This document shows positions 26,464-34,767 of a stretch of 64,000 bases of DNA, in pieces. Position numbers and translations under genes: made by a program. The stretch is from Kribbella jiaozuonensis (GTDB taxonomy: Bacteria > Actinomycetota > Actinomycetes > Propionibacteriales > Kribbellaceae): positions 868,001 through 932,000 of the forward strand of contig NZ_SZPZ01000001.1 in the NCBI RefSeq assembly GCF_005233875.1, given 5' to 3'. The first letter of the stretch is position 1, and each line of letters begins with the position of its first letter. The notes under the pieces were generated by a model. It was not told the DNA's origin, ran no database searches, and was given only the letters and a program-made list of their open reading frames with translations.

Positions 26464-27417
26464 ATGCGTACTGTCGCGGTCCTCGCGTACGACGGGATGA
26501 GCCCGTTCCACCTGTCGGTGCCCTGCCTGGTGCTGGGCGAGCGGCGCGGACGGGCAACGGCGTACGACGTGCTGGTCTGCGCGGAGCAGCCGGGGTCGAT
26601 GCGGACGAACGCCGGGTTCGGGATCAGCGTGGATCACGGGCTCGAGGTGATGGAGCGGGCGGATGTCGTCGTACTGCCGAGCTGGGAGCCGGGGTTGCAG
26701 GCGTCCGACGTACTGCTGGATGCGATCCAGCGGGCGCATGCGCGGGGCGCGACGGTGGTGGGGTTGTGCATCGGGGCGTTCTTGGTAGCGGAGAGCGGGA
26801 TCGCGGCGGGGCGTGAGGTGGTGACGCACTGGCGGTGGGCGGACGAGTTGCGCGCTCAGCATTCGGAGCTGGACGTGCGCGCGGACGTGCTGTGGTCGGA
26901 CCTGGGCGACGTGATCACCTCGGCCGGTACGGCGGCGTCGCTCGACTGCTGCTTGCACCTGGTTCGGACGCATCACGGGGTGGAGATGGCGGAGAAGGTT
27001 GCCCGCGACATCGTGGTCGCGCCGCATCGGAGCGGGTCGCAGGCGCAGTACATCCCGGTGCCGGTGCCGCCGGATCCGAGCGACGACGTGATCGAGAAGG
27101 CGATGGTGTGGGCACGGGCCCGGCTCGACCAGCCCGTGTCGCTGGACGAGTGGGCCGGGGCGGTGGCGCTGTCGCGGCGTACGTTCACGCGGCAGTTCCG
27201 GGCGCGGACCGGGAGTTCGGGGCAGGCGTGGTTGCTGCGGCAGCGGCTGGACCGGGCGCGGCTGTTGCTGGAGACAACCGATCTGCCGGTCGAGCGGGTG
27301 GCGGCGTCGAGCGGGTTCGGGAGCAGTGATGCGTTGCGGCACCACTTCCACTCGCTGCTGGGGACGACGCCGCAGCGGCATCGGCAGGAGTTCTACAGCA
27401 GCACGAGCAGGATGTAG
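26464..27417 (+). CDS. GlxA-type AraC transcription regulator, second copy
   Basis: 317 residues from ATG at 26464. A DJ-1/PfpI-like domain (MRTVAVLAYDGMSPFHLSVPCLV, VVGLCIGAFLVAESGIAAGREVVTHW) and a C-terminal double AraC HTH (VSLDEWAGAVALSRRTFTRQFR, VERVAASSGFGSSDALRHHFHSLLGTTPQRHRQ). It shares architecture with the regulator at 8892, so they are likely paralogs. The divergent MBL-fold gene 82 bp away is a plausible target. The 3' end overlaps the small membrane gene by 25 bases. Confidence 0.9.
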   Translation: MRTVAVLAYDGMSPFHLSVPCLVLGERRGRATAYDVLVCAEQPGSMRTNAGFGISVDHGLEVMERADVVVLPSWEPGLQASDVLLDAIQRAHARGATVVGLCIGAFLVAESGIAAGREVVTHWRWADELRAQHSELDVRADVLWSDLGDVITSAGTAASLDCCLHLVRTHHGVEMAEKVARDIVVAPHRSGSQAQYIPVPVPPDPSDDVIEKAMVWARARLDQPVSLDEWAGAVALSRRTFTRQFRARTGSSGQAWLLRQRLDRARLLLETTDLPVERVAASSGFGSSDALRHHFHSLLGTTPQRHRQEFYSSTSRM

Positions 27418-27653
27418 ATCACCGGCGCGGCGAACGTGACGAGCAGGATCCAGGCCATCATCCGGTGCCCGGTCTTACCGCGGTCGAGCGACGAGGCGAA
27501 GTACAGGACGGCACCTTCCTCCGTGTGCCGGCTCAGCCCCATCCGCTTGGCCTCCTCCGGCCGCGGATCAGGCCGCTCCTCGGCAAATGCATCCGGATGA
27601 ATCCCGTAGTGCGCCGGCCCGGCCGAATCCACGTCGTCACGCTCGGAGAACAT
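27393..27653 (-). CDS. Small membrane protein, unknown function
   Basis: 86 residues; ATG at 27653 with GGGAGG upstream. A charged cytosolic N-terminus of ~63 residues (FSERDDVDSAGPAHYGIHPD...) and one C-terminal transmembrane helix (AWILLVTFAAPVIYILLVLL). No recognised family. Its 3' end lies inside the 3' end of the opposing AraC gene. Confidence 0.68.
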   Translation of the reverse strand: MFSERDDVDSAGPAHYGIHPDAFAEERPDPRPEEAKRMGLSRHTEEGAVLYFASSLDRGKTGHRMMAWILLVTFAAPVIYILLVLL

Positions 27654-27728
27654 CCAGCCTCCCGCAGGTTGGTGGACCAGGTCGTCAAACCATGATCACA
27701 CCAACCACCAGGAATCGTGCCGCACTTC

Positions 27729-29612
27729 CTACGAGAAGTCCGCCACCCAGGCGTACCGCGTCGGCTTCGAGCCGATGCAGAGGCCGAGCAGGTCGATCGC
27801 CGTACAGTGCGCGTAGCCCTTGCGGCCGACGCCGAGGGTGGTCAGGCCGCAGTTCAGGATCGTGCTCCGGCTCTGCGCCATCATCTGCTCGTACGCCTGC
27901 TGCGCGCTCCAGTTGTCACCGCCGGCGGTGGACTTCGAGGAGCCGCTGCTGTTCGTCGCACCCGACTTGGCGCGGCTGCCGGCGTCCGAGCGGGCGCTGC
28001 CGGTCAGGTCCGGATCCTGCTCCAGCGGCTGGCAGCCGGCGTTCTTCCGCGCGCTGTCGATCATGTCGAACAGCTGCGACTCGTCGGCGTCCATGCCGCC
28101 GTCCCGCGCCGGAGGTGGCGGGGGCGGCGGGGTCGTCGTCGGGGTCTGGGTCGGGCGGCCGGTGGACGTCGTACGGCCCGGTGTGGTCGGCGCGCTCGTC
28201 GCCTTCTCCGAAGTGGGGGAGTCGGTCGGCTCGAGGGTGCTCGGGGTCTCCGACGGGACCGTCGTCGGGGACGCGGAGTCCGTCGGGGTGCCGGTAGGGG
28301 TGCCGGTCGGCGTCGTCGTCGGGGTCACCGTCGGCGTACCAGTCGGGGTCGCCGTCGGCGCCACCGTGGGGCGCGTTGTCGGGGTTGCTACGGCGGCCTT
28401 TGTGGTTGGGGTGATGTAGGTGTCGTCGGTTCGCGTGACGATCGGCACCGAGGCGTCCGCGTCGTCGTTCTGCGGCTGGTGCAGGAGGATCCACGAGATC
28501 GGCGTGATCACCAGCACCACAGAAGCCATAGCAATAATCGACCGCCGCCCCCGAGACCCCCGCTCTCCGGACGCAGCCCGCCGCCCAACCCGCCCAGGCC
28601 CAGAACCCCCAGGCCCACTACCAGGCCCAGAACTCCCACGCCCACCAGCCCGCGCGGCTCCAAGCTCTCGCTCACCACCCGCGCCAAGCCCAGCAGCACC
28701 CGCACGCCCAGCAGCTCCACCAGCGCCAGCACCCACGCCAGCCCCAGCCCCGTCAGCCAGCCCAGCACCACCAACCCGCTCGGCGCCGCGAACACCTGCG
28801 CCAGCCGCCTCCGCCGCGCCAAAGGCACCTGCAGCCGCACGCGCGCTGTCCGCACCGGCCGACCCGAAGTCACCAGCGGAGCCGAAGCTCGTGGCGCCTG
28901 GGCCGGCTGATCCGAAGTCGGTGGATCTGCTGGGGCTTGTCGTGTCGGTGGTTGGTGTTGGGGTGGTGCGTGGTGTTCCGGTGGTGCGGCCGGTGGCGGC
29001 TAGGAGGTCGGCGGCTGAGGCGGCGGGGGTGGGGCGCGGAGGGGTGTCCGGCGTGCTCGTGCCCAGGGATGCCCAGTCGTCGGTTGCTCGGCGGATGGAC
29101 CAGGTGCCGGCGGTTTCGCCCAGGCCCGGGCGTTCGGTCGGTTCCGGGGTTTCCGGGCGACGGGCCGCACGGCGAGCGCGGGTAGGCGACTCAGGTTCGG
29201 CGCCGGCGATCGACTGCTCGACCCACGACGGCGTACCAGCAGGACGCCGCCCAGCAGCCGCGCCATACGAGTCCGCAGACTCGGCAGGCGTGCGCGTAGG
29301 CAGTCCGGACGTGGCGTCCTCGGGGGCCGTGTAGCTGGGCAGGGCTCCACGCGGCGCGTACTGCGGGGTTGCCGGGCGCGACTGGTTGCCGTTGGCCCAG
29401 AACGGGTTCTCGTTGGACGCACCAGCGGATTGCGCCGTGGCCCAGAAGGGCGACTCGTCGCTGGAGCGCGGTGCGTACCGCGGTGGTTCTGGTGGTGCGG
29501 GCGGGGTGTTTTCCGCGGGCGGGGTGGACCGGTTGCCGGAGCGCGACGAGCGTGATGCAGCTCGGGTCGCCTTCCTGCGTGGCTTGTACCGGCCGTTTCC
29601 GGACTCGGACAT
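27729..29612 (-). CDS. Membrane-anchored CAP/SCP-like protein with degenerate CAP domain
   Basis: 627 residues: long disordered cytosolic part (1-~365; Ser/Pro/Thr-rich, then an Ala/Gly-rich stretch ~240-340), one transmembrane helix (IIAMASVVLVITPISWILL), an extracellular Thr/Pro linker (~400-500), and a CAP-like domain (~510-627). The CAP domain keeps family landmarks (LFDMIDSARKNAGCQPLEQDPDLTGSARSDA, STILNCGLTTLGVGRKG) but lacks the metal-cavity His residues seen in its two neighbours; GHR-type His is Ser, and HASDM/HYxDH is replaced by a Ser/Gly-rich stretch. The middle of the gene (28.55-29.04 kb) uses G/T-ending codons unlike its surroundings. First of three tandem relatives. Confidence 0.75.
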   Translation of the reverse strand: MSESGNGRYKPRRKATRAASRSSRSGNRSTPPAENTPPAPPEPPRYAPRSSDESPFWATAQSAGASNENPFWANGNQSRPATPQYAPRGALPSYTAPEDATSGLPTRTPAESADSYGAAAGRRPAGTPSWVEQSIAGAEPESPTRARRAARRPETPEPTERPGLGETAGTWSIRRATDDWASLGTSTPDTPPRPTPAASAADLLAATGRTTGTPRTTPTPTTDTTSPSRSTDFGSAGPGATSFGSAGDFGSAGADSARAAAGAFGAAEAAGAGVRGAERVGGAGLADGAGAGVGAGAGGAAGRAGAAGLGAGGERELGAARAGGRGSSGPGSGPGGSGPGRVGRRAASGERGSRGRRSIIAMASVVLVITPISWILLHQPQNDDADASVPIVTRTDDTYITPTTKAAVATPTTRPTVAPTATPTGTPTVTPTTTPTGTPTGTPTDSASPTTVPSETPSTLEPTDSPTSEKATSAPTTPGRTTSTGRPTQTPTTTPPPPPPPARDGGMDADESQLFDMIDSARKNAGCQPLEQDPDLTGSARSDAGSRAKSGATNSSGSSKSTAGGDNWSAQQAYEQMMAQSRSTILNCGLTTLGVGRKGYAHCTAIDLLGLCIGSKPTRYAWVADFS

Positions 29613-29814
29613 TATTCCGTTGTTCCTCTCAAAGTCGCGCCCCCAAGACGTGCCTCATCAGCCGTCTCACCGGAGCCCCCCAGGAACGTCCGGCGACATG
29701 ACAAGGTCGGATCTACCCGCGGCGACCGGCCGTGAACCGGCCGGACATTGTGGGCCTGAGACAACGTCTCGCCCGCACTCGGTGATCTCCACACAATGAC
29801 AACCACAACGGCCC

Positions 29815-30795
29815 TCAGCTCCGGCCGAAGTCCTGGACCCAACTGCCCGGTCCGTAGTTGGACTTGACCTGCCCCGGGTCGTATCCGATGCCGATCGTGG
29901 TGAACCGGCAGTTGAGGATGTTCTTGCGGTGGCCGTCGCTCTGCATCCAGGCCGCGACCACCTTCTGGGCGGTGTCGTAGCCGGCCGCGATGTTCTCGCC
30001 CCAGCTCGACCCGCGGTACCCGGCGGCCGCCATCCGGTCGCCGGGATCCTGACCATCGGGGTTGGTGTGGTCCATGTAGTGCCGCCGGACCATGTCCGAC
30101 GCGTGCTTCCCGGCCGCCTCGACCAGTGCGCTGTCCAGCCGGAGCGGACCGCAGCCCTGCTGCTGACGGATCTGGTTCGTGTAGTCGAGGACCTGCCGCT
30201 CCTGCGTGCTCGTCCCACCACCACTGGGCGGCGGCGGAGGAGTGTCCGTCGGCTCGGTGGTCCGTGTCTTCGTCGGCGTCGTACTCGCGGTCTTCGTCGG
30301 ATAGCTCGGCTTCGGCCGGCCACCGCCGCTGGTCGTCCGCGTACTCCCCGGCGAGGTCGGCGGCACAGTCACGGTCGTCACGCCGACCGTCGGAGAAGTA
30401 GGAGTCGTGAGTACGTCGGTAGGCGTATCGCTCGGCGTACCAGGACTCGTCGGAGTCGCCGAGGTGGACGACGACGTCGCGCCCGGACCGAGCGCCGGCG
30501 TACCGACGACGGACGTGGTCGTACGACCGTTCGGCAAGGTCTTGGTGACGGTGATGAGCGGCGTACCGGCCTTCGTGCCGTCACCCGATCCGCCGTCGAC
30601 GCGGGTGTCCTCGGAGACGTTCAGAACCTTGGCGGCATCGTCGGTCCGCGAGTTGTCGTGGGACATCAGCCAGACGACCGGGCCGATCGCGAGCAGTACC
30701 GACAACGCGCTGACGACAGGGCCGACCAGGCCACGGCTCCGCCGGGGAGCTCGTCTACTGCCGCGGTGCCGCCGGGGGGTAGGCGAATCCGTCAT
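29815..30795 (-). CDS. Membrane-anchored CAP/SCP-domain protein
   Basis: 326 residues: basic N-terminus, one transmembrane helix (~22-45, GLVGPVVSALSVLLAIGPVVWL), a Thr/Pro/Ser linker (~95-205) and a complete C-terminal CAP domain. The domain shows VLDYTNQIRQQQGCGPLRLDSALVEAA, KHASDMVRRHYMDHTNPDGQ (cavity His residues), GENIAAGYDTAQKVVAAWMQSDGHRKNILN and IGIGYDPG...GSWVQDFG. CAP proteins act outside the cell; some bind lipids or act on the wall, but most bacterial roles are unknown. Middle gene of the trio. Confidence 0.9.
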   Translation of the reverse strand: MTDSPTPRRHRGSRRAPRRSRGLVGPVVSALSVLLAIGPVVWLMSHDNSRTDDAAKVLNVSEDTRVDGGSGDGTKAGTPLITVTKTLPNGRTTTSVVGTPALGPGATSSSTSATPTSPGTPSDTPTDVLTTPTSPTVGVTTVTVPPTSPGSTRTTSGGGRPKPSYPTKTASTTPTKTRTTEPTDTPPPPPSGGGTSTQERQVLDYTNQIRQQQGCGPLRLDSALVEAAGKHASDMVRRHYMDHTNPDGQDPGDRMAAAGYRGSSWGENIAAGYDTAQKVVAAWMQSDGHRKNILNCRFTTIGIGYDPGQVKSNYGPGSWVQDFGRS

Positions 30796-30990
30796 GGGAT
30801 GGGCGAATCCTCTTCGTTTTTCGTCGTACCGAGTGTCGCGTCGTTCCCCGTTGGTCCAGCCAGGTCCCCCCTGGTTACCGAACAGGAACCTTAACGGACA
30901 CGCGAGGTCATCGTTACAGGTCTGCGACGCCTCTTAACGATTCCCGAAGGTTCTCGGGCAACGATTAACGAACAGGGCCTGAACCGCCGG

Positions 30991-31794
30991 TCATTCGCCG
31001 AAGTCCTGCACCCAACTTCCGTTGCCCCAGTCCGGCTTCACCTGGCCGCTGTCGTACCCGATGCCGATCATCGTGTAGCTGCAGTTGAGGATGTTCGCGC
31101 GGTGGCCGGCGCTGTTCATCCAGCCGGTCACGACCGCGGACGGGCTCGAGTAGCCGACGGCAATGTTCTCGGCCATCGCACCGCCGGTGAACCCGGCTGC
31201 CTTCATCCGGTCGAACGGGCTGCGGCCGTCCAGGCTGTCGTGCGCGAAGTAGTGCTTGTCGACCATGTCGGAGGCATGCGCCTGGGCGGCTCTGGTCAGT
31301 GCGCTGTTCGTGCGCAGCGGTCCGCAGCCGGCCTTGGCCCGCTCCTGGTTGGTCAGGGCAAGCACTTGCGCCGCGGATCCACCGCTGGGCTTGGTGGTTG
31401 CCGTCGGCTTCGGTGTCGCGGTGTGGCTCGGCTTCGGCGTCGGCTTGGACGTCGTCCGGGTGGGCTTCGGTGTCGCCGTACGGGTGCTGTCGCGGCTCGG
31501 TGCCGTGGTCGACCGGGTCGGCTTCGGCGTCGGGGTCTTCGTGGTGGAGCGCGTCGGCGTCGGCGTCGTACGGCGGGGTGTGTACGACGGACTCGTCGGA
31601 CGGCTCGGCGTCGCCTTCGGGGCGTCGTCGCTGGCGGGCGCGACGGACGTGATCGGGTTCTCCTGGCTCGTGGGCTTGCTGCCGGTCTGTCGTACGACGA
31701 ACCACCCGACGCCGACCAGCAGGACCAGAGCAGACAGCGACGCGATGAGAGGACCGGCCACGCCACTACCGAGTGACCGTTTGTGGTTCGTCAT
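30991..31794 (-). CDS. Membrane-anchored CAP/SCP-domain protein
   Basis: 267 residues from ATG at 31794 (MTNHKRS), with AAGGG eight bases upstream; a GTG three codons earlier lacks spacing. One transmembrane helix (~12-33), a Thr/Pro/Lys-rich linker with TPKPTRT-type repeats, and a complete CAP domain: LALTNQERAKAGCGPLRTNSALTRAAQAHASDMVDKHYFAHDSLDG, MAENIAVGYSSPSAVVTGWMNSAGHRANILN, MIGIGYDSGQVKPDWGNGSWVQDFGE. Closest in pattern to the middle gene. The three genes are separated by ~200-bp gaps, so each probably has its own promoter. Confidence 0.9.
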   Translation of the reverse strand: MTNHKRSLGSGVAGPLIASLSALVLLVGVGWFVVRQTGSKPTSQENPITSVAPASDDAPKATPSRPTSPSYTPRRTTPTPTRSTTKTPTPKPTRSTTAPSRDSTRTATPKPTRTTSKPTPKPSHTATPKPTATTKPSGGSAAQVLALTNQERAKAGCGPLRTNSALTRAAQAHASDMVDKHYFAHDSLDGRSPFDRMKAAGFTGGAMAENIAVGYSSPSAVVTGWMNSAGHRANILNCSYTMIGIGYDSGQVKPDWGNGSWVQDFGE

Positions 31795-31875
31795 GGTGAG
31801 CACCCTTGCCCAGGTCAGCGTTCGCCGACCCTCGCGCAGGCCTCACTTCACGAACCTTTGACTATCGCAGTCGTT

Positions 31876-31957
31876 TCAAACGGTTGAGCACGCCTTCGGC
31901 GTGAAAAAGATGACGCCGCTCCGCGGCGGGGGTGGGGGGCGTCTCAAACGGTTGAGC
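31876..31957. repeat. 14-bp direct repeat copying the 3' end of the acetyltransferase gene
   Basis: TCAAACGGTTGAGC occurs at 31876-31889 and 31944-31957. The second copy contains the stop codon and last codons of the GNAT gene; the first lies beyond its terminator. It may mark a small duplication or slippage event. Confidence 0.6.
31901..31943 (-). terminator. Rho-independent terminator of the GNAT gene
   Basis: On the minus strand, directly after the GNAT stop, GACGCC...GGCGTC flanks a GC-rich inner hairpin and is followed by ATCTTTTTC. This is a typical stem plus T-run. Confidence 0.7.
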
Positions 31958-32609
31958 GGGCGATGACGATGTCGGCGATGACCTTCCAGCCCAGGCTTCG
32001 GTACAGGCGCAGGCCGTCGATGGACGCGATCAGGATGCCGCGTTTGGCGCCCCTCGCCGCGGCCGCTTCGACCAGCGATGCCATCACCGCGCTGCCGAGT
32101 CCGCGTCGTCGATGAGCCGGGTCGGTCTCGATCCGGTCCGCGACCGCGTCCTCACCGACGACCGCCATCCGCCCGCTCGACACCACTCCACCGTGCAAGG
32201 TGGCGCGGGTGATGATCAGGTCGTCCTCGAGTTCGGTGTGCAGCGCATATCGCTCGTGCAGCTTCAACGCGGGCTGCTCCGAGAGCTGGATCGTCATCAG
32301 CCAGTCCTGGTCCTGCTGGACCTCGAGGCCGAGGTCCTCCAGCTGCTCGATCCGGGCTTCCTTGTCATCGGTGGCCAGGGTGATCCAGCCCGCGCCGCGC
32401 CCGCCGCCGTCGGCCGAGGCCAGCTGGGCAGCACGCTCCACACGTTCCGGTTTGTCGTCGGCATCCAGTACGACGTACTCCGTCGGCCGGCTCTCCTCAC
32501 CCGCACGGACGATCAAGATGCCGTCGTTGTCGTCCTCCACTGTGGTCCAGCCCCGCGAGACGGACCACCCGGCCTGCCAGCGGCGGACGAGCTCCTCACG
32601 ATCTCTCAC
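31944..32609 (-). CDS. GNAT-family N-acetyltransferase
   Basis: 221 residues from GTG at 32609 (RDREELVRRWQAGW). The open frame extends further upstream, but that part covers the operator-like palindrome and reads as shadow. The N-terminal ~110 residues are a substrate or dimerisation region; the C-terminal GNAT core has VVSSGRMAVVGEDAVADRIETDPAHRRRGLGSAVMASLVEAAAARGAKRGILIAS (acetyl-CoA loop RRRGLGSAV) and LYRSLGWKVI. Substrate unknown. Ends at a terminator. The start is less certain because no strong ribosome site is visible. Confidence 0.8.
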   Translation of the reverse strand: MRDREELVRRWQAGWSVSRGWTTVEDDNDGILIVRAGEESRPTEYVVLDADDKPERVERAAQLASADGGGRGAGWITLATDDKEARIEQLEDLGLEVQQDQDWLMTIQLSEQPALKLHERYALHTELEDDLIITRATLHGGVVSSGRMAVVGEDAVADRIETDPAHRRRGLGSAVMASLVEAAAARGAKRGILIASIDGLRLYRSLGWKVIADIVIARSTV

Positions 32610-32651
32610 CAGTCGATTCAAGCAGCCCGCAACCGTCACGGCGAGGGGAAC

Positions 32652-32669
32652 TGGTGTCGCTTGACACCA
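32652..32669. promoter_or_regulatory. 7-bp perfect inverted repeat upstream of the GNAT gene
   Basis: TGGTGTC-GCTT-GACACCA, 43 bases upstream of the GNAT start, in the 135-bp gap between two acetyltransferase genes. It looks like an operator or a short mRNA hairpin without a T-run. Confidence 0.45.
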
Positions 32670-32744
32670 ACTGGCCGTAAATTTCCGCCTGCAGGCTGTC
32701 ACCACTACCGCTCAGCCGCCCGCCGCGCAACCCCTCACAGCCTG

Positions 32745-33875
32745 TCAACGACCGGCGTACTCGTCCGCGAGCAGGTCGAAGACCAGGTCGTCGTCGTAGT
32801 TGCCGTCCCGGCGCGGAATCGCCGCGCGCTCGGTGCCGACGTGGGTGAATCCGTTGGCCTCGGCAACGTGCGCCGACGCGCTGTTGCCGAGGGCAGCCTT
32901 CACCATCAGCCGCCGGCGACCTAGACCGCCTTCCGCGACAGGCTTGAACGCGTGCGGGATCAGCAGCTCGACCGCGGACGTCATCACCTTGCGGCCGCGC
33001 GCGTCCGGGTGCATCCAGTACCCGATCTCGCCCACGGTCGCGTCCATCCGGTTGTTCAGATTGAAGACGCTGACGTTCCCGAGCAGCTCGTCGGTCGCCG
33101 GGTCGGCGATCGCCCAGGCGACACCTTCGCCGCCGGCCATCATGTGCAGCCGGGTCTTGATGAACCCCTCGGCGTCCTCCAGCCGGTACGGCGACGGCAT
33201 GCCGGACAGCCAGTGCTGTGTCCGCTCGTCGCTGCACGCCTCCTGGACCCGTTGCGCGTCCGAGTCCCGCAGCCCGCGCAAACGGATGCTGCCGCCCTCG
33301 AGCACCGGCACCGTCCACCAGTTGCCCTGCGGCTCGAGGTCGTCGTCGCGCCCGACCGATGCGACCCATTCGTCCTTACGTACGCCGCGTGCGCGTCCGC
33401 CACCCGGGATCGTCACCAACCCCCGGAACCCCGCCTTCCACGCGACCCGTCGGCTCGCATAGTTCCCGACGAACGCCCGCCAGATCACCCGCTCCCAGCC
33501 GAGTCCGTCGAACGCGTACCGTACGGCGAGCTTCAGCGCCCGCGTCATCACCCCGTGGCCGCGCACCTCCGGCGACACCGCGAACCCGACCTCCCCGACG
33601 CCGCCCTCGCCGTCACCGAGATCGATCGTGCCGGCGTACCGGCCGTCGTACTCGATCGCCCAGCCCCACATCGTGTTCGTGCGCCAGCCGTTCGGGATCA
33701 TCTCGGTGAGGAAGTTGACCGCGTGCTCGTGCAGGTAGGGGACCGGGATCGTGGTCCACTGCTGCATCACCGGGTCCTGGCACATCCGGTAGGCGGGCTC
33801 GACATCGTCGATGGTGTGGGCACGCAGGGTCACCACACCGTCGGTCAGAACCGGGACGTCCTCGGGGAATCGCAT
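32745..33875 (-). CDS. Double-domain GNAT acetyltransferase (RimJ/RimL type)
   Basis: 376 residues containing two complete GNAT domains of the ribosomal-protein acetyltransferase type. The first (~1-170) has VVTLRAHTIDDVEPAYRMCQDP, VGFAVSPEVRGHGVMTRALKLAVRYAFDGLGWERV and YASRRVAWKAGF. The second (~185-376) has IRLRGLRDSDAQRVQEACSDE, IGYWMHPDARGRKVMTSAVELLIPHAF and NSASAHVAEANGFTHVGTER. Fusion of two RimL-like domains is seen in actinobacteria. Targets may be N-termini of proteins or small molecules. It is divergent from the DeoR regulator with 79 bp between starts. Confidence 0.87.
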   Translation of the reverse strand: MRFPEDVPVLTDGVVTLRAHTIDDVEPAYRMCQDPVMQQWTTIPVPYLHEHAVNFLTEMIPNGWRTNTMWGWAIEYDGRYAGTIDLGDGEGGVGEVGFAVSPEVRGHGVMTRALKLAVRYAFDGLGWERVIWRAFVGNYASRRVAWKAGFRGLVTIPGGGRARGVRKDEWVASVGRDDDLEPQGNWWTVPVLEGGSIRLRGLRDSDAQRVQEACSDERTQHWLSGMPSPYRLEDAEGFIKTRLHMMAGGEGVAWAIADPATDELLGNVSVFNLNNRMDATVGEIGYWMHPDARGRKVMTSAVELLIPHAFKPVAEGGLGRRRLMVKAALGNSASAHVAEANGFTHVGTERAAIPRRDGNYDDDLVFDLLADEYAGR

Positions 33876-33954
33876 ACCTCAGGGTGACGCGCTGCCACCG
33901 GCCGGGCAACGCATTTGCCTGACACGGAGAGCAATCGAGATTAGGCTGTGAGCT

Positions 33955-34767
33955 GTGAACGCAGCCGGAGCAGAGCCGCCACGCGGCCGGGGTGGGCAGC
34001 TGGCAGCTCAGCGACAGGCCACGATCGTTGCCGAAGTCAACAGTCGCGGTGCGATCACCGTGGCCGAGCTGGTCGATCGGTTCGGTGTCTCGGACATGAC
34101 CATCCGTCGCGACCTCGACGCCCTGGACTCCAGCGGCCTGCTGCACAAGGTGCACGGAGGCGCGACGTCGGTCGGTCTGCGCAGCGCGCACGAGCCGGGC
34201 TTCGACGCCAAGCTCACGCAGGAGTCGGCGGCCAAGCAGGCGATCGCGGCCGAGGCGGCGACGAGGGTCCAGCCGGACAGCGCGATCGGCATCGGCGCAG
34301 GGACGACGACGTACGCGCTGGCTCGTCAGTTGCTCCGCGTCGAGAACCTGACCGTCGTGACGAACTCGGCGCGGATCGCCGACGTGTTCCACGGCAACGC
34401 GCGGTCGGACCGCACCGTCGTACTGATCGGCGGGATCCGTACGCCGTCGGACGCGCTCGTCGGGCCGATCGCGACCGCGGCGCTGGCGTCGTTGCATCTC
34501 GACCTGTTGTTCCTCGGCGCGCACGGTGTCGACGCCGAGCACGGGTTGAGCACGCCGAACCTGATGGAGGCCGAGACCAACCGATCGTTCATCGCCGCCA
34601 GCCGCGAGATCGTCGTGGTCGCGGACCACACCAAGTGGGGGACCATCGGCCTGAGCACGTTCGCGACCTGGTCGGACCTCGACGTGATCGTCACCGACAA
34701 CGGCCTGTCGACCGCCGCACGCAAAGCCATGCGCGATACGGGATGCGACCTCGTCATCGCCTCCTAG
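33955..34767 (+). CDS. DeoR-family sugar-responsive transcription regulator
   Basis: 270 residues from GTG at 33955. N-terminal DeoR HTH (RQATIVAEVNSRGAITVAELVDRFGVSDMTIRRDLDALDSSGLLHKVHGGA) and a C-terminal DeoRC sensor with IGIGAGTTTYALARQL, LTVVTNSARIADVF, VLIGGIRTPSDALVGP, DLLFLGAHGVDAEHGLSTPNLMEAETNRSFI and VVVADHTKWG. DeoRC domains bind phosphorylated sugars. It converges on galK with stops overlapping in CTAG (34764-34767). A tandem AACAA(A/G)C repeat upstream of galT is a candidate operator, so galTK are likely targets. Confidence 0.92.
   Translation: MNAAGAEPPRGRGGQLAAQRQATIVAEVNSRGAITVAELVDRFGVSDMTIRRDLDALDSSGLLHKVHGGATSVGLRSAHEPGFDAKLTQESAAKQAIAAEAATRVQPDSAIGIGAGTTTYALARQLLRVENLTVVTNSARIADVFHGNARSDRTVVLIGGIRTPSDALVGPIATAALASLHLDLLFLGAHGVDAEHGLSTPNLMEAETNRSFIAASREIVVVADHTKWGTIGLSTFATWSDLDVIVTDNGLSTAARKAMRDTGCDLVIAS

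Noticed and set aside
28420..29334. 304-codon plus-strand frame opposite the first CAP gene
   Set aside because: Pro/Ala-rich shadow; the minus-strand protein has a helix and CAP landmarks matching its neighbours.
30925..30990. Terminator or regulatory element with CCCGA-AGGTTC-TCGGG and AACGATT direct repeats after the third CAP gene
   Set aside because: The stem is only 5 bp and no T-run follows, so it is too weak to annotate.
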